This document shows, piece by piece, positions 43,277 to 55,900 of a stretch of 64,000 nt of DNA. The stretch's first letter is position 1. The number at the start of each line of letters is the position of its first letter. The position numbers and the translations under genes are program-made. The DNA lies in NCBI GenBank assembly GCA_017607445.1, contig JAEVHH010000002.1, positions 7,160,001 to 7,224,000 of the forward strand, in the 5' to 3' direction. The stretch is from Histoplasma ohiense. Lineage: Eukaryota; Ascomycota; Eurotiomycetes; Onygenales; Ajellomycetaceae. The notes beneath the pieces are model-generated. The model ran no database searches and was not told the origin of the DNA. It saw nothing but the letters and a program-made list of their open reading frames with translations.

Positions 43277-44911
43277 GTTTTAATATTTCTTTCTTTTCAT
43301 GTTCCAGGTGTTTGGGCATTCTATATATTTATCCTTTTTCTTCTAATTCTCTATATTTCCTAGATGGACTTGAGATTTGCTGTTCAGTACCTGTTCACCT
43401 CCAAGGGATATATCCTGTTTTGTTATAGTGCTTCCCCATTGACATTTTTAAGCACTCTAATAAGTTCTTTACATGTGCGTCGTCTCTAACTTTCCCCTTC
43501 GTTCGGTGATAGTTCATCATATACCCCGCGTTCTAAGTTACGCCAGTGTTTTTTTGCAATAGTATTTCCATGGCATAGCGATCCTACTTTTACCAATGCA
43601 CTTCCTGCCATATCACCTGAGCATTCCACGATATGATATTTTCATTCTTCGCCTTCCATATTCTGAAATCCTGAATTTTGAATTTTTCTTTCTTTCTTTC
43701 TTTCTTTCTTTTTTTTTTTTCGGAAGTTTAGTTTAGACTCGGGAATATACTCGCTTCTCCTTGCTCCTCCACGAAACTTGCGACTGACTCTCACTGCCTC
43801 CATTTCTTTCCTCCATACCCACCACTACTAATTCCATTAGGCTCACAACTCACACCTTTTGAGCCAATCACCCATAATTTGCTGACAGTCGCCCTCCAGC
43901 AAGAGCAGTCAGTCCACCCAAGAACGGTGGACAGTGACACGCCTCAGCCATCAGGCCAAAATGGTTGGTCTAACGCGAATAACGCGAATATAACTCGCCT
44001 CCTGGTCCTTTGATTAACATTTGCATGTAAGGCTGGGACGACCTTGATCGAAATCGAAATCGAAATCGAAATCGAGATCTTATGTCCACTACACCCCGGA
44101 CGCCCCGATTGGTATATACTACTATTAGTAGTATATTGACAAAAACCCCATTTGACCGGAAGAATGGGTACCAGCCCGCGCCAGAGCTTGCCACAATGAG
44201 GCTACAGAAGCAGACTCGTAGCAGTGAGTTTCAGTCATACGAATGCGTAGAGGACCCGGGGGGGGGGACCGGCTGAATGAATGGCTGTTGATGTTAATTT
44301 GAGCGCTGTTCCTTGATTCTAATCTTGTGTTCGGAAATATCGTCCGGGTACTCTTCTTCTGAGACTTTAACTCTTGTGCTTCAATCCGGCTTGTCGGAAG
44401 CTCTCTCGACACTATCCGTTCCGCACTTCAAATAGATGCTGTTGGAGCCCCTTTCGGAGTACCCCTGCAATTTCATCGGAATATGGCTTAAACGAAAATA
44501 AGGGATGAAGGGCTGAGCACTGTTTCCCTTTTAAGAGCAATACTTGAGTGGGGGCTCTTTAAACTTTGATTGAATGGTGACATGTCACTGGAAGCTCGAA
44601 AAACAAGAAGTCTAGCATAAATATATGACTGGGTATAATTTAAACGTGAAGAGAAAAAATTCCACGAGTGCAAACTTGCCTAAGAAGAATTAGTCGCAGG
44701 ATCCAAACATTCCGGCATTTACACCTGTACAAAGAGAATACGATTTAAAACACCGAAGCTTCTAAAGGAAAATTGTCCGGGTTAGCCATATGTATAAGAC
44801 TAATTTGTGGGGAGGTAACAATATCGGACTGGTTGCTATGATATAAAGGATGGCAAATTGGTCCTTAATACGCAATAATTTATGTCTCGTCACACAATTC
44901 TTTATTCCAAA
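43277..44911. other. Intergenic with TTTC and ATCGAA repeats
   Basis: A (TTTC)n tract (about 43687-43712) runs into a T-rich stretch. Tandem hexamers ATCGAA occupy 44047-44077 and a G9 run lies near 44262. Frames here are short and unconserved. No gene supported. Confidence 0.45.
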
Positions 44912-47374
44912 TTAACTCTTAATCTCATTTACTGTTGTTGTAATTTGATCTCCGGGTTGACGATTGTCGGTGGTGCTTCGTTCAGGTCTGTTGGTATTCC
45001 CTTCCATAGCTTGAGTTTCCCGTGAGGATGCTACAATTTCGCCCACGGTCTGCTGGAGATTTTCCCCAACAGCTTCGGTTTGATTTGAAGTATCTGCTGT
45101 AACCTGGTGGGGACTACTCTCTCTTTGTCCAGCTGGCGTATCCGTGTTGGATGCTCCGTGGCTCGAAAAGAATCTCCGCATACCAGAAGAACCCGGGTCT
45201 GAGTGAAAATGTCTTCTTAGCGGGCCATCAACAAATTTGGTAAAGGCTGTCGAAGATGATTTTTGAATCTTTTCACTTGCTTCTCGGAGAGATTGCCGTG
45301 ATAATTTCTTCTCAACCCTGGCCTTGAACCTCCAAATATTGTCAATAGGACGAAAATGAGTAAAATCCGGATCCACATTAATCAACTCGGATGGTTTTGA
45401 TTCCCGTATATGTCCAACCTCCATGTGTGTGAAACCATAGATGGCAATAGCCGACGTATCTCGTGGCATATTTGCATATTTGGCCTGGCGAAGTATTTTT
45501 TTGGGAACGACCACGGAGCTGCCCCTAAGGCCTATCGGGTGACTAAAAGACCTTTTAGGGGCCACTACTTGTTGGCCAGTTGCCGGTGAATAACACGGGC
45601 CCCCGTTCCTGGGGTGGCGCGCAAGGTAGTCTCCAAAGTTGGCATCAAGAGTGAGAGCGCAAAGCGGGAGAAATTTTACATTTTCCTCTGGACAAATGAA
45701 GGTAGACTTCGCCCTATCCCTGTTCCGCTCATGAATTGGGTAGGCAGACCAGGTTTGATTGTCGAGAGTAAGCTTTAAGCACGAAGCCCAGAAATCGCCA
45801 TACAGTTGAAGAACAATATATGCATCGCCTAACCTCATTGGAAAAACGTCATCATATTCACATTCTGCCACGGTGTCGCAAACGCATATTACCCTGGAGC
45901 CGGTTTCGATTGCCCAACCGAACTTTCTTTTGGGCGGAAGTGGATATCCGATTGCTCTATTTGATGGTAAAGAACGGATGTCTTTACAAGAACTTAAATA
46001 TTTAGCCTCGTGGCATGGTTGTTGGTAGGGTTGGAGTTGTTGATCTAAACCCGTGGCATCAGTTCTTGCACCGACGGCCGGGGTGTTGGCATTTTGGGAT
46101 TGCTGCACTGCGGTAAATATTGAAGACGATTCGATATCACCACGAGTTTCTCGTTCGATTTCTGGTTGACCAAATTGTTGGTACCTAACTTCGCCCAGTT
46201 GTGCTTCTGGAAAACGCGGGGCAGATCCGATTTGCTCGGGATGACCCTGCTCCTGACCTGGTTGGTGCAGTGGCTGTTTGTCATCTCGGGGTTGTTCTCC
46301 CGTAGTGGTAGATATCAAACAAGCTGTCACATGTTCGACTGGGCCAGGATCCTCTGCTACTTCTCCAGGTGGCGTGTTCTTATCCATGGGTTGTTCAATC
46401 ACTGGAGAGAGAGAAGGAACTTTTACCACTTGAAAGTGGCCACGTACTTCTCCCCGTGCCTGATCGGCAGTTTCATTCTCGTCCTGGAAGGTTTCATCGA
46501 TATCAACACTTGCTCTCGAAGGCCCAGCGGAATCACAGATAAATCCGCTCCTCGGCTTAGGAAAGGCAAACACGCCGATACGGCGGGATTCTCCCGAGTC
46601 TATTGACCGAGCTGAGGAGCTGGTCGGCCAAGATGTAATACGCCTTCTGGGGCTGGGCCGTCGGTGAGCCGGCAGTGGTTCCTCTGGTGCAGAATTAACA
46701 GATCTTGTAGTTGTGCTCCACTGGCCACCATCTGACTCATTACCTTCTTGAGCATCTGTCTCTGCTGTGGCAACTACAAATGGCTCTCTTGACCAGGTAG
46801 AAGCTATCGCATCTAGCTGCTCCTCGAGCAAAGTGTTCGCGAGGCAATTAGGATGGGGACATTCGGATATTCTAAAGTTAGGTTGCATGTCGGCCTGGGG
46901 GTAAAGGCTAAGCGACCCGAGAGTGGGTTGTTTGTGTGAGTAGGGCCAAGTATTGTCGGTCTTCAGTCCGGCAACGGAATCAACAATATCAGAGTCGGCG
47001 TCGACATTGACACTTGAGAAGGCTGAAACATCGTCATCGAGCATTCGAATGTTCCAGACTGGTGGACGATGGTGGTATTCTCCATGCCGCCTCCTTCGTG
47101 TGAGAGATCCTCCAAGCGTCTCTGATTTTGGTGTATCTCCATCACTGTCGTGGAGTGTCTTGGTTGGGGATGGATCCGGCACGAAAATGCCCGACTCAGG
47201 GGGAATACTGAGATCTGGGCATTCTGTCAAAGGCTTCCATCTTGACGTATCCTGTGAGCTATTTACATTAAGTAAAATTTTTCCAGCTTCAGTAATCGGA
47301 CCGGTGTCGCCATTTTCGACACGAGAGCGGATGCCTTTCCCAGAAGTGGGCGTTTGGGCAGTGGATGGGCCCAT
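44912..47374 (-). CDS. 820-residue protein with a probable SH3-like domain
   Basis: Intronless frame starting MGPSTAQTPTSGKGIRSRVE. Most of it is Ser/Pro/Gln-rich and probably disordered. A compact region at about residues 470-560 reads GYPLPPKRKFGWAIETGSRV, then CEYDDVFPMRLGDAYIVLQL and YGDFWASCLKL, and ends with KFLPLCALTLDANF. It has the order of strands and the ALYD-like/WWxG-like spacing of an SH3 fold, though the canonical residues are altered. The part after it has short conserved-looking blocks (RGSSVVVPKKILRQAKYANM). Function unknown; an adaptor role is an inference from the SH3-like region. It converges with the large membrane-anchored protein gene. Confidence 0.75.
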   Translation of the reverse strand: MGPSTAQTPTSGKGIRSRVENGDTGPITEAGKILLNVNSSQDTSRWKPLTECPDLSIPPESGIFVPDPSPTKTLHDSDGDTPKSETLGGSLTRRRRHGEYHHRPPVWNIRMLDDDVSAFSSVNVDADSDIVDSVAGLKTDNTWPYSHKQPTLGSLSLYPQADMQPNFRISECPHPNCLANTLLEEQLDAIASTWSREPFVVATAETDAQEGNESDGGQWSTTTRSVNSAPEEPLPAHRRPSPRRRITSWPTSSSARSIDSGESRRIGVFAFPKPRSGFICDSAGPSRASVDIDETFQDENETADQARGEVRGHFQVVKVPSLSPVIEQPMDKNTPPGEVAEDPGPVEHVTACLISTTTGEQPRDDKQPLHQPGQEQGHPEQIGSAPRFPEAQLGEVRYQQFGQPEIERETRGDIESSSIFTAVQQSQNANTPAVGARTDATGLDQQLQPYQQPCHEAKYLSSCKDIRSLPSNRAIGYPLPPKRKFGWAIETGSRVICVCDTVAECEYDDVFPMRLGDAYIVLQLYGDFWASCLKLTLDNQTWSAYPIHERNRDRAKSTFICPEENVKFLPLCALTLDANFGDYLARHPRNGGPCYSPATGQQVVAPKRSFSHPIGLRGSSVVVPKKILRQAKYANMPRDTSAIAIYGFTHMEVGHIRESKPSELINVDPDFTHFRPIDNIWRFKARVEKKLSRQSLREASEKIQKSSSTAFTKFVDGPLRRHFHSDPGSSGMRRFFSSHGASNTDTPAGQRESSPHQVTADTSNQTEAVGENLQQTVGEIVASSRETQAMEGNTNRPERSTTDNRQPGDQITTTVNEIKS

Positions 47375-49465
47375 AGATTAAATCTACTGGAATAGTTCTG
47401 ATATTGCAAGTGTTAAACCAAAATGCAATCACTAATGTGGCGAAAGGCAACTAAACGTTGTTGTATAAACCAGAAGATATACAGCTAATGCAGCGGAGAT
47501 TTCTTTCAATGAAACAAATCAAAACAGACACCTGGCTAAGGAAAACAAAGTGAGAAAGACAAAATAACAATGAGAACATCTCAGTACCAGAAGAGTGCTA
47601 GACGGAAGGAACATTCCTAAGGAAATGGAGGTCGAAGCAGCAACGTTGGAATATTTGGTATTTGCTCAGGGAAGGAATGACATACCTGATGGGCGCTTCT
47701 GCTTCTGTTCGCGCCCATCGATGGATATCCACCCAACTGCAGAAGCAAACGACGCAGATAACCCGTCCAGATACCGGGGAATTCACTCAAGTTCATATTC
47801 TCAAGGTTGGTGAGAGCCATCACAATCGTGGCCTTCTGAACACATACACCAATTCGATATTTCCATTTTGTGTTGTACCGAAGTATCCTGCTCAGGCGCG
47901 TAGTCTAGGTGAAGGTCAAACCATTCCGCCATTTTTAGAGCAAAGGCCCATGTTCAATGACTGTTCGAGCCGAACTCCTGGCATGGCCTAACAGTGTATA
48001 GTGCTCTGTAATTTGCTTCCAACGATGCTTTCAGGAGGCCATCCGTGAGATCAGACTCCTCATTTCTTCCAGAACACGAACAATATTCCTGAGCGGTTGG
48101 ACGAGGCCGGGTTTACTTTGCACAACCAACGCTTAAAGCAAGGAGCTTCGACCCAGCCACGATTGCCGTGATGTGCTCATTATCAGCTCATGTATCTTGC
48201 CTTGTGCCTGACAACAACATATCAGTATCTCTCAAAAGGCTGTGTGGCACTTGGGTAAATATATGAGTCCATCCAGATCAACATGCGCCGCATGACCTCC
48301 GCTTGGATTTTCCCTCCTCATCATTCATCAGTGTTGACTAACTAGTGTGTCAGTGTTTATTTTAGTAAAATTAACCGTGTTGCAGTGTTGCAAGTTCAAT
48401 ATTATTCTTCTTTCACCTGCCCTCTGAACAACAGGGATTTTGTCTTTTTTGTGTGGGCTGGGGGGGACGGGAGTCTGATCCAGAGATTGATATCAGTAGT
48501 ATTATCAGTAATCAAGTCCAAATTGTAGCTATTGATGCAAAATGCCATTCCCCAGATGATCGGCTGGATGCGGCTTGATGTTCCTGGTAGACTTTTGCGG
48601 ATCAGGTTCCTTTGCTCCATGATCACAGACCGGGTTATTATCCCAAACGGCTTTAGCTCGCTGTAATTCCAAGCCCTCAGGCTGCCCTCCAATGTATGCC
48701 GATGTGATCTGTCTGGCACCTTCCATATTGCACACATAGGGTCATTATGTCCAATGAATCCCATGATCCCAACGTTGGACATTGACATTTTTGAAAGAAG
48801 AAGTAAAACTCTTTGAATTGATCAGGGTGGTTAGAGTTGAGTTTCAATACGCCCCTTATGGAGGAGATGCATCTGTAGAAAACCCCACAAGATCAATCGC
48901 AAACCTTGCATCACATCCACATCCGCTTCCATAACTCGACAGTTGCTGACGGAGGCTTCAAAAGAGGGGGAACTTGTCGCCAAGCTGAGGAGCAGTGGAG
49001 AATCGCACGCTAATCTACTCCGTACACCTTAGAGTATCCATGCACAGGAAGTTGAACAGAGACGTAAGACTTGGTTCAGTTCTCCCAACCAACGGAGATC
49101 GGCAGCGGAGTTTGGCAAAAAGACGAAGTCAACCGCCGCAATATGGGACCTCGGATACAGAATACGAGCAGTCGGCCGTTCGGAGGTTTCGTCTTCCGTT
49201 GGATGAATTTGTCTGGCTTCATCTTGGTGATGTCAATTGAACGAGGGATGGTGTTGTGGTGACTCGTAGTTAGTTAATCCGTCCCGAGGTCGGCATGTGG
49301 TTTATAAATATCCGTTTGCAGAATTGTGGGCGAATGGATAACTTCAAAGCCCTGATATTTGCAGCAAAATCCCAAGGTCCGCACCACAAACAACCACTTT
49401 ATGAAACGTATTTCGCTCACTGACATCCTGCACATGCACATTCAAGGATATCTCCCACAGCATAC
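47375..49465. other. Gene-poor 2.1-kb stretch
   Basis: Several 60-130-codon frames occur. The minus-strand one at 48402-48788 (MSMSNVGIMGFIGHNDPMCA...) and an overlapping frame at 48529-48735 (GARQITSAYIGGQPEGLELQ) both look protein-like, suggesting a small frameshifted or intron-bearing gene, but I recognise no family. Nothing else is supported. Confidence 0.4.
48402..48788 (-). CDS. Small hypothetical protein, uncertain
   Basis: A 128-codon frame with ATG at 48788. From about 48735 an alternative frame (48735-48529) is at least as protein-like (LELQRAKAVWDNNPVCDHGA, KEPDPQKSTRNIKPHPADHL). The real product, if any, may begin in the first frame and continue in the second after a shift near codon 18. 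No signal peptide or known motif. It could be a lineage-specific small gene or a relic. Confidence 0.25.
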   Translation of the reverse strand: MSMSNVGIMGFIGHNDPMCAIWKVPDRSHRHTLEGSLRAWNYSELKPFGIITRSVIMEQRNLIRKSLPGTSSRIQPIIWGMAFCINSYNLDLITDNTTDINLWIRLPSPPAHTKKTKSLLFRGQVKEE

Positions 49466-50193
49466 ATGGCAGCTCCCAGGATCAATCTATATCTGGACGT
49501 CGTCTCCCCCTTCGCGTACATCGCCTACTATGTGACAAGAGTATGTTATAATTGCAAGCACTTTGCTTGCTACAATATGTCGTCACGCAGTCCCAATACC
49601 TGAACTTTTCAATTTGTTATTCCGCAGCGTCCTGCTAAGCACACGTGCGGTTTGATGTTGGCTGGATCATTCGTCCATGTCCCTTTACCATCCTCTATTT
49701 AAAAAGTCCATTGACTTTGAATCCCCACCCCAAAATAGGGCGGTCTCCCCTGAAAGGGAGTTAAAAAATCAAAATCAAAATCAAAATCAGACTACTAATA
49801 GCAACTCTCTAGCACTCCCCTGTCTTCGCAAAATGTGAAATTAGCTATACCCCAGTTTTTCTTGGTGGAATCTTGAAAGCATGCAACAATGTTTCCCCCC
49901 TATTCATCAAGAGTATGTTTCATGTCATCCCAGCAGGGTCCCTATGCTTCATTCATGCATGCTAGCATGCTGCTTGCTGCTTGCCCGCAGCAGAAATGCC
50001 AAACTTACTCACATAACCTCCAATATTAGACAAAAGTAAATGGATAAACAAGGAACGCATGCGCTGGGCAAAGACCCTCAATGTCCCGATATACTCTACC
50101 ACCCCTACAGGATTCCCTATTTCGACAATGAATGTATGTTCTCAAGCTGTAATTATTGCCTCCTGAGCCATCATGATGGTGTTTGCGAAATGC

Positions 50194-50229
<36 letters not shown>

Positions 50230-50779
50230 CAAGAGATTGAAACACTCACAGATCCCATCCAGGTTCAACGAGCTCTCTGCACCATCCCTGCAAAGAGTTT
50301 GCCTGTCTGTTTCGATGCTTTATACCAAGAGTTCTGGGTCGCAGGCAACCCAAAGATCAGCGATCCGGACACATTCCTCCCCATTCTGGAATCTGCCGTG
50401 GGCAAAGAGATGGCTGCAAATGCGGTGGCACAGGTATGTAAATCAAAACAAGCCCTAAACGGCAACATAGAGGACTGCATCGTTATGATGGATCCTTTTT
50501 CCATTTCCCGCTATTTCCCCAAGTACATCCGTTCGTTAATTAAAGGCGAATTAAAAAACCAATACACAACGGTAGTCCACCACCCAAGCAATCAAAGACC
50601 GTCTAACCGCCAATGGCGATAAGGCGGTGGAAATCGGCGCCTTCGGCGTGCCTTGGTTCGAATGTACCAATGGCAACGGCGAGACGGAATGCTTCTGGGG
50701 AGTCGACCATATGGGGCAGATGGCCGCGTTTTTGGGCTTGGATGTCACTGCTGACAAGGGGTTTAGAGCGATGATGTGA
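49466..50779 (+). CDS. Kappa-class glutathione S-transferase (DsbA-like fold)
   Basis: Thioredoxin-fold GST of the kappa/HCCA isomerase group. My model has five exons: 49466-49540, 49813-49912, 50030-50133, 50236-50433, 50576-50779; 226 residues, the usual family length. The active-site segment is LYLDVVSPFAYIAYY with the catalytic-type Ser14. Further blocks are SYTPVFLGGILKACNN, KSKWINKERMRWAKTLNVPI, VQRALCTIPAKSLPVCFDAL, FWVAGNPKISDPDTFLPIL and the substrate-side GAFGVPWFECTN with FWGVDHMGQMAAFLGLD. Exons 2-3 join correctly only with the donor at 49913. The exon 3/4 junction is uncertain: intron 3 carries an A30 run, and acceptors at 50236 (used here) or 50252 are both possible. Confidence 0.85.
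50198..50227. repeat. A30 homopolymer inside GST-kappa intron 3
   Basis: Uninterrupted A run on the coding strand just upstream of the exon 4 acceptor, where a pyrimidine tract is normally expected. Confidence 0.9.
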
Positions 50780-51517
50780 CCTAGAGAATTTGAAATAGCA
50801 GTCTGGATCTAGTTTACCGAGGCATGGAGAGCTGCATTAGAGGTGTATATGGATGAGTTGAGTTGAGTAAACATGTGGCATGTATCCATGCATTTGAAGT
50901 GATGCAGCTGTTCGGAGAACCAAACGTAGTTGTTATTGATTTTCTCTCAGTATATCAGCAGAATAGCATATTTAGCCATCAATCCATCATGTTGTTTGTT
51001 GCTGTAGCGTCATCATTGCCAGAGAGCGATGTTGCTTAGTGAAGACTCTGTGGGAATGGAAAAAGTAGGTGTAAAACAGAACCAGAAAGAAATATAGTAG
51101 AATATATACACAGGGAAAAATTAATCCACAATCATTCCATTCTTCGCATATCCCAAGAAGAGGAAATTGTCATATATGTGAAAATAAAGCAAACCAATAC
51201 ATCAAGAAGGAGAAAAAGAGGCGGAAATAATTTTTCAAACACGCGAAATCGGTTTTCTTTTTCATTCCTCTGGTATTTGTACTCTGCTGTGCGTGGAATT
51301 TAAACAGGAAGAAGAGCCATCAAGTATACGGAATGTGCTGATGGCAGCTTGCTCGCTCCAGGCGAATGTCGCGGGTTATTGGGTATCTCATAGAAAGCTG
51401 GTCTTCTGAAGGCTAAGGTACGAACGGGAAAAACCCAAATGTGTGATAAGTCGAGTGAGGTTGATGGGGAATGAAGTTTTGTGGTGTTTTGCACTATGAT
51501 TCACACAGTCTTCAGGA
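50780..51517. other. Convergent intergenic region
   Basis: 3' flanks of the GST-kappa gene and the 439-residue protein gene. AT-rich; no gene or repeat recognised. Confidence 0.45.
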
Positions 51518-52909
51518 TTATGGCTCTTGATCTGGTGGATCTCGATTATCTACAGGATTAGGTGGTTTGTCTATGTCTGTCGAGTGTAAACCTTGCCCCT
51601 GAGACGAAGGGAGTTTGTGAGTTGCGTCGTCAAGTAGTTGTTGTTCGCGTTGCGGGTGTTGTGAGATGTCGTCATTTTCGTTTACAGGCTAGTGGTCCCA
51701 TCATCAGCAAAACTACCCCTGGAAAGACGAAAGAACGGAATAAAATGGGGATTTATTTACCTCTCCATTATCTTCATCTACGCTAAAGCCGCGTTCTCGA
51801 GCGAGCTTCTGCGCAGCCTGTCGCTTCCGATCAATTTCCATCTCTTCTTTGTATCGAGCCTGCTCTTCCTCTCTCTTCAAGTCTAGCAAAGAAGGAATTT
51901 GCGTTGTTTCTCTCATTTCTCCGTCTGATACTGGTGATTTAGGGGACTTGGAAGAGACAGTTCTCCTTCGATTCTTCCTCCGCTTTCCTTTTCCTTTGCC
52001 TGAAGTTCTCGAGTCTTTGGAGGATTCTGTGGTTTTCATTGATATTCCAGAGGCAGATCTACTTGCAGGCGGGGCGTCTTGCAATCCTGATCCCCAGGTG
52101 TCCCGGCGGCCTAATGTCATGGCAAATTCATCGTCAAGAGGAACAGCATCTTGTTCTTCATCGCTGGGTAGGAGATCGCCGCGCGAGCTTAAGGAATTGC
52201 TAGTTTCTCGTGATGATTGAGTACCGCTCCTTAATCTAGTTTTCGTCGCAGGCAAACCCTCATCATCCTTAGAACCGTCCATGTCGCTCTCATCACTCCC
52301 CTCAATCAGAGGTTCGCTCTCCATAGTATTCCGTCGTGTTCCTCCCGGATTTTCTTGCAAGTCAGCTGCAGAGGGCCTATATCTTATGCCTCTGGCACCA
52401 ATTCTCCAGGGGAAACGTTCTAAAAATCCAAGGAATGAAGAACTGGGAATAACCGTAGGATCGCGCCTTTCATCATTGGGTAATGCAGTGCTTTTCCGAC
52501 GGCCACCGCGAGCGCCATAGCTCATACGGCGATGTCTTCGTGGCTGGTCTGCAGGACCCCGCGCACCACTACTTCCAGCTAGTAATCTGTCCAATTCATC
52601 AGTTCCCCAGCCCAACAGGCTATCAGTCGTCGTATCCTCATCGTAGTCCCAGTCGTCATAGAAATCAAAGTCATACTCTGCTCGACCACTTGACCTGCCA
52701 CGCCTGCGACGACGTAATTGGTCTTCACGGCTGGGAAAGCAAGCAGATGTACAGGATCGGACGCCATTCTTAATGCCCGCGAAGCACGGGCCGATGTAGT
52801 TATGCGAAAAGGTATATATCCCTTCTTGGGCAGTTTCATTCGCAGATTCTAAGTTGTGGGAGATCTGATTGATGGTCTGGCGGAATCGAGGATCGCTTGG
52901 ACGCATCAT
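51518..52909 (-). CDS. Conserved-looking 439-residue hydrophilic protein
   Basis: Coding order: exon 1 52909-51761, exon 2 51688-51518; the junction (DNGE-PVNENDDISQ, phase 0) extends the product well past the stop that a single-exon reading would give. The N-terminus MMRPSDPRFRQTINQISHNL and the following YTFSHNYIGPCFAGIKNGVR form the only compact block, with several cysteines (SCTSACFPSREDQL). The middle is acidic then Arg-rich. A Lys/Arg-rich patch (KGKGKRRKNRRR) and a charged helix (LDLKREEEQARYKEEMEIDR) follow. No family recognised. The basic patch could be a nuclear signal. Start confirmed by the first ATG of two. Confidence 0.75.
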
Positions 52910-55900
52910 GTTTGCAGTAGGTGGATCACGACGTCAAGTGACGTCGTAGAAAGATCAGACGAACCGCAGGGGGCTGCGGCCACATTGAGCGACCGTCAGC
53001 AAATGTGGTGTGGGCTCGATATTCAAATCGCAGTGCAAGGATATGTCGAGTAGCATCTTACGCTTTGCCAGACGACGATAGCTTCGTTCAACAGAGGTGG
53101 TAACTTTGGGGTGTGCAAGATCATCGTCGACCGGTAGCGTCATTGGAACTCGCAAACGGGGCAGAGAGTAGCGTTTAAAAGCCTTGTTTGGGTTAGTTGG
53201 TTATTGGTTTAAACTCAATGGGCGGCGAGTTAGCTAATCCACCACGTGATGAGCACATCAGGGGCCAATAAAATTGGCGGGTTCGATCTTATCTCAGCGA
53301 GCTCAGACCCTCTATTGGCTCGGTTGCAGCAGCATGACACTAAACTACTTTAGTTACAAGTCATGTGCTCAGAGCAATCCTCGCCAGAGGGTCTGAGAAG
53401 GAACGGTTCATGCTCCTGTGGAGATTATTGAGATTTTCATAGATTCTTCAAATTTTTCAACTTTGACTTTCAATTACACAATAGTCATATATCTTTGAGA
53501 TTTGTGAACCACCTTAGATTGTAGCTAAAGAGAAGAAGAATATAAATATATAATTTTTATATTAAAAAAATCAATATTTAATATAGATGTATCTTGTTGA
53601 AAATGGTCACTTTATTTCTTGTTGAAATCAAGCAAATAGCAAATCCTTCCCGTGTTCAAAAAAAAATGGATTCACTTTGAGGTGATACTTCATATCTAAT
53701 AAATGGGAATATGAAAATAAAAATTGATACCATTGCGAGAACATTGATTTCTCTAGGTCCTAAGGTGATACAGAGATGCTGAATAGATGGGGTTGGTTTG
53801 CTATCCTCACCCATACACAAGGTATAGAGCAAATCGTTCCCGTGTTGCTAACAAACTGGAACCGTTTTTTCTCAGACGTTTCACAGGATAATTGCACATC
53901 ATGTGATATGACTATTTTGGGTTAGTTGATTACTTATTTGAGATTAGCTTCTTTAAAAAGTGACTAATCATCAAATCAGTGTTAAAACAGCAATTATCCT
54001 GAGAAGCGTCTGAGCTTGCTGAGATAAGTTCGATCAAAACTTCGGCTGGAAAAGCCTTTGGCGGGGCTCCCCTCTGTGAATAGAAGGCAGAAGGACTGGC
54101 TAAATCTATTTCAATCCCTTCCACCTCTGTTTCTTTTCTGTTTCTCAGATCCCAATGGAGAGAGGTGGATTAGTAATGCTGCCGAGTTGTTATTTTGTGG
54201 GTGCGTTTTATCTACCAGAGTTCAAAACCTTCTTGGCAGAAGACCAACCTCATTCAGAAATTTTACTCTCTCAGGATGGAATGATGCGAATATCGAAAGA
54301 AAGCCGCGCGCGATTGAGGCTTAAGTTTACCCAGAGTCTACGCAGGATAATTTGGACTTCTATGGCTAAAGTATCGATGGGTCAAATTGCAGACTCGGGA
54401 CGACTCCTCACAATTTCTCTGGGTTGTTGAAGAACTGGGGACATGAAATACTAGTTTGCTCAACTGGATAAAATCTCCTAGTTCTCTTTTGAAATCCTCT
54501 TCGAATTAAGTCGGTGGGACTTTTCTAGGTGGCGTTGAAGTTGGTCCAGGTGCCATTCTTTCCGAGAAATTGAATGCTCCCCAGAATGGTTCCGAATTCT
54601 AACACAGAGTATGCGGGACCTCTGGGGCATGGAGAGGCGACTCCAAATCCGGCATTGGACTGAGCATGATTCCGAAATACATTATGTTGTGCGAACCGAA
54701 GTGCATTCTTCATTGTTTATATAAACCGACATCGCGCCATGTGGCGAGCAGAAGTTGAGCTTATACTCATAACGTAGAAACTTTTCAAGAATGCGTCTAA
54801 GATGTACTGTACGATTGATTTGAGTCTAATTTTCTCTTTTCTGGCACCACTTTTCAAGGGCTTTTCATGGTGCTTACATAGCAATGAATCCCAACATCTA
54901 GTTACTGTTTTCAATATTATTCAGTATATTGGTATCTAGTTATTGAGTTGATAATTACGTACAAAAGAATCTCGAACTTTTGACATTACTAGGTTCTCAC
55001 TCGGGCAAAGAATGAAGTTCAAACGAACAGACATTTTCCTGGGTGGATTCGGTCGAGCTTTTTGAAGTTGAAGGCGCCCTGTATTCGATTGTTTGACAAC
55101 GGCAATTGGCCTGATGGGCTAGCGCCGCAGTTCTGGGCCCGTTGAAGATCCTGAGGGAGTTCGATTCTGCAGGCAGAGCTGAGCATGCTGAGTCAAAATG
55201 CCGTATATTTATTATCGATGAACAGTCTCCTTCTCAGTGGGGGCTTTGGAAATGTGGTCTCCAGAGTTGGACGAAAGACAGTCTTGCAGATTGCCCGTGG
55301 GCCATCAGGCAATCAGGCAATCAGGCAACCAGGCAACTGGATGGCGACACTCGAGAATTATCAGCCCTGAATGCGTATTGCAGGAGAACATCAACAATAC
55401 GAGGGTCTCCAAGGACATGCCGTGCGGCTGCCAATCGTATTTTCCCAAGATTGTTCGAGAATTGAAAACAAAGGACAAAAATGCTAGAGAGATGCTGCGG
55501 GCCAACGATGCATACTAGCGTGCAAACACGCTGTACAGCATTCAAAGTGCTGAATGAGTAAATCCTGAACTGTTGAGTAATAAGCTGGCAGCGGGGAGGA
55601 GATGTTGGTAGGCTAGAAGGCTAGGTTGTAAATACTTGCCCTTCCTACAGAATTTCAACCATCGAGGAAGTGTCAGCCTCTCCAGAAGTTTGCCTTGTTT
55701 GCATATTTGTTGGCTTATGAGACCCAATTCCACTAAGAATCACAACAAATTAGCTTCCTTTACTATTTCTCTAACTACAGTAGGATTAGCAATCCAAAGG
55801 AAGATATGGAGTTAGGACATGATACTCTGTGCGTCAAACATCTGTTCAATGTCAGACGTATTATCCCATACAACCTACTGAAATTTGCTTTAAAAAAAAA

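Noticed and set aside
49913..50133. GST-kappa as a frameshifted pseudogene
   Set aside because: An apparent phase clash between exons 2 and 3 disappears when the consensus donor GTATGT at 49913 is used; all exons then join to 226 residues.
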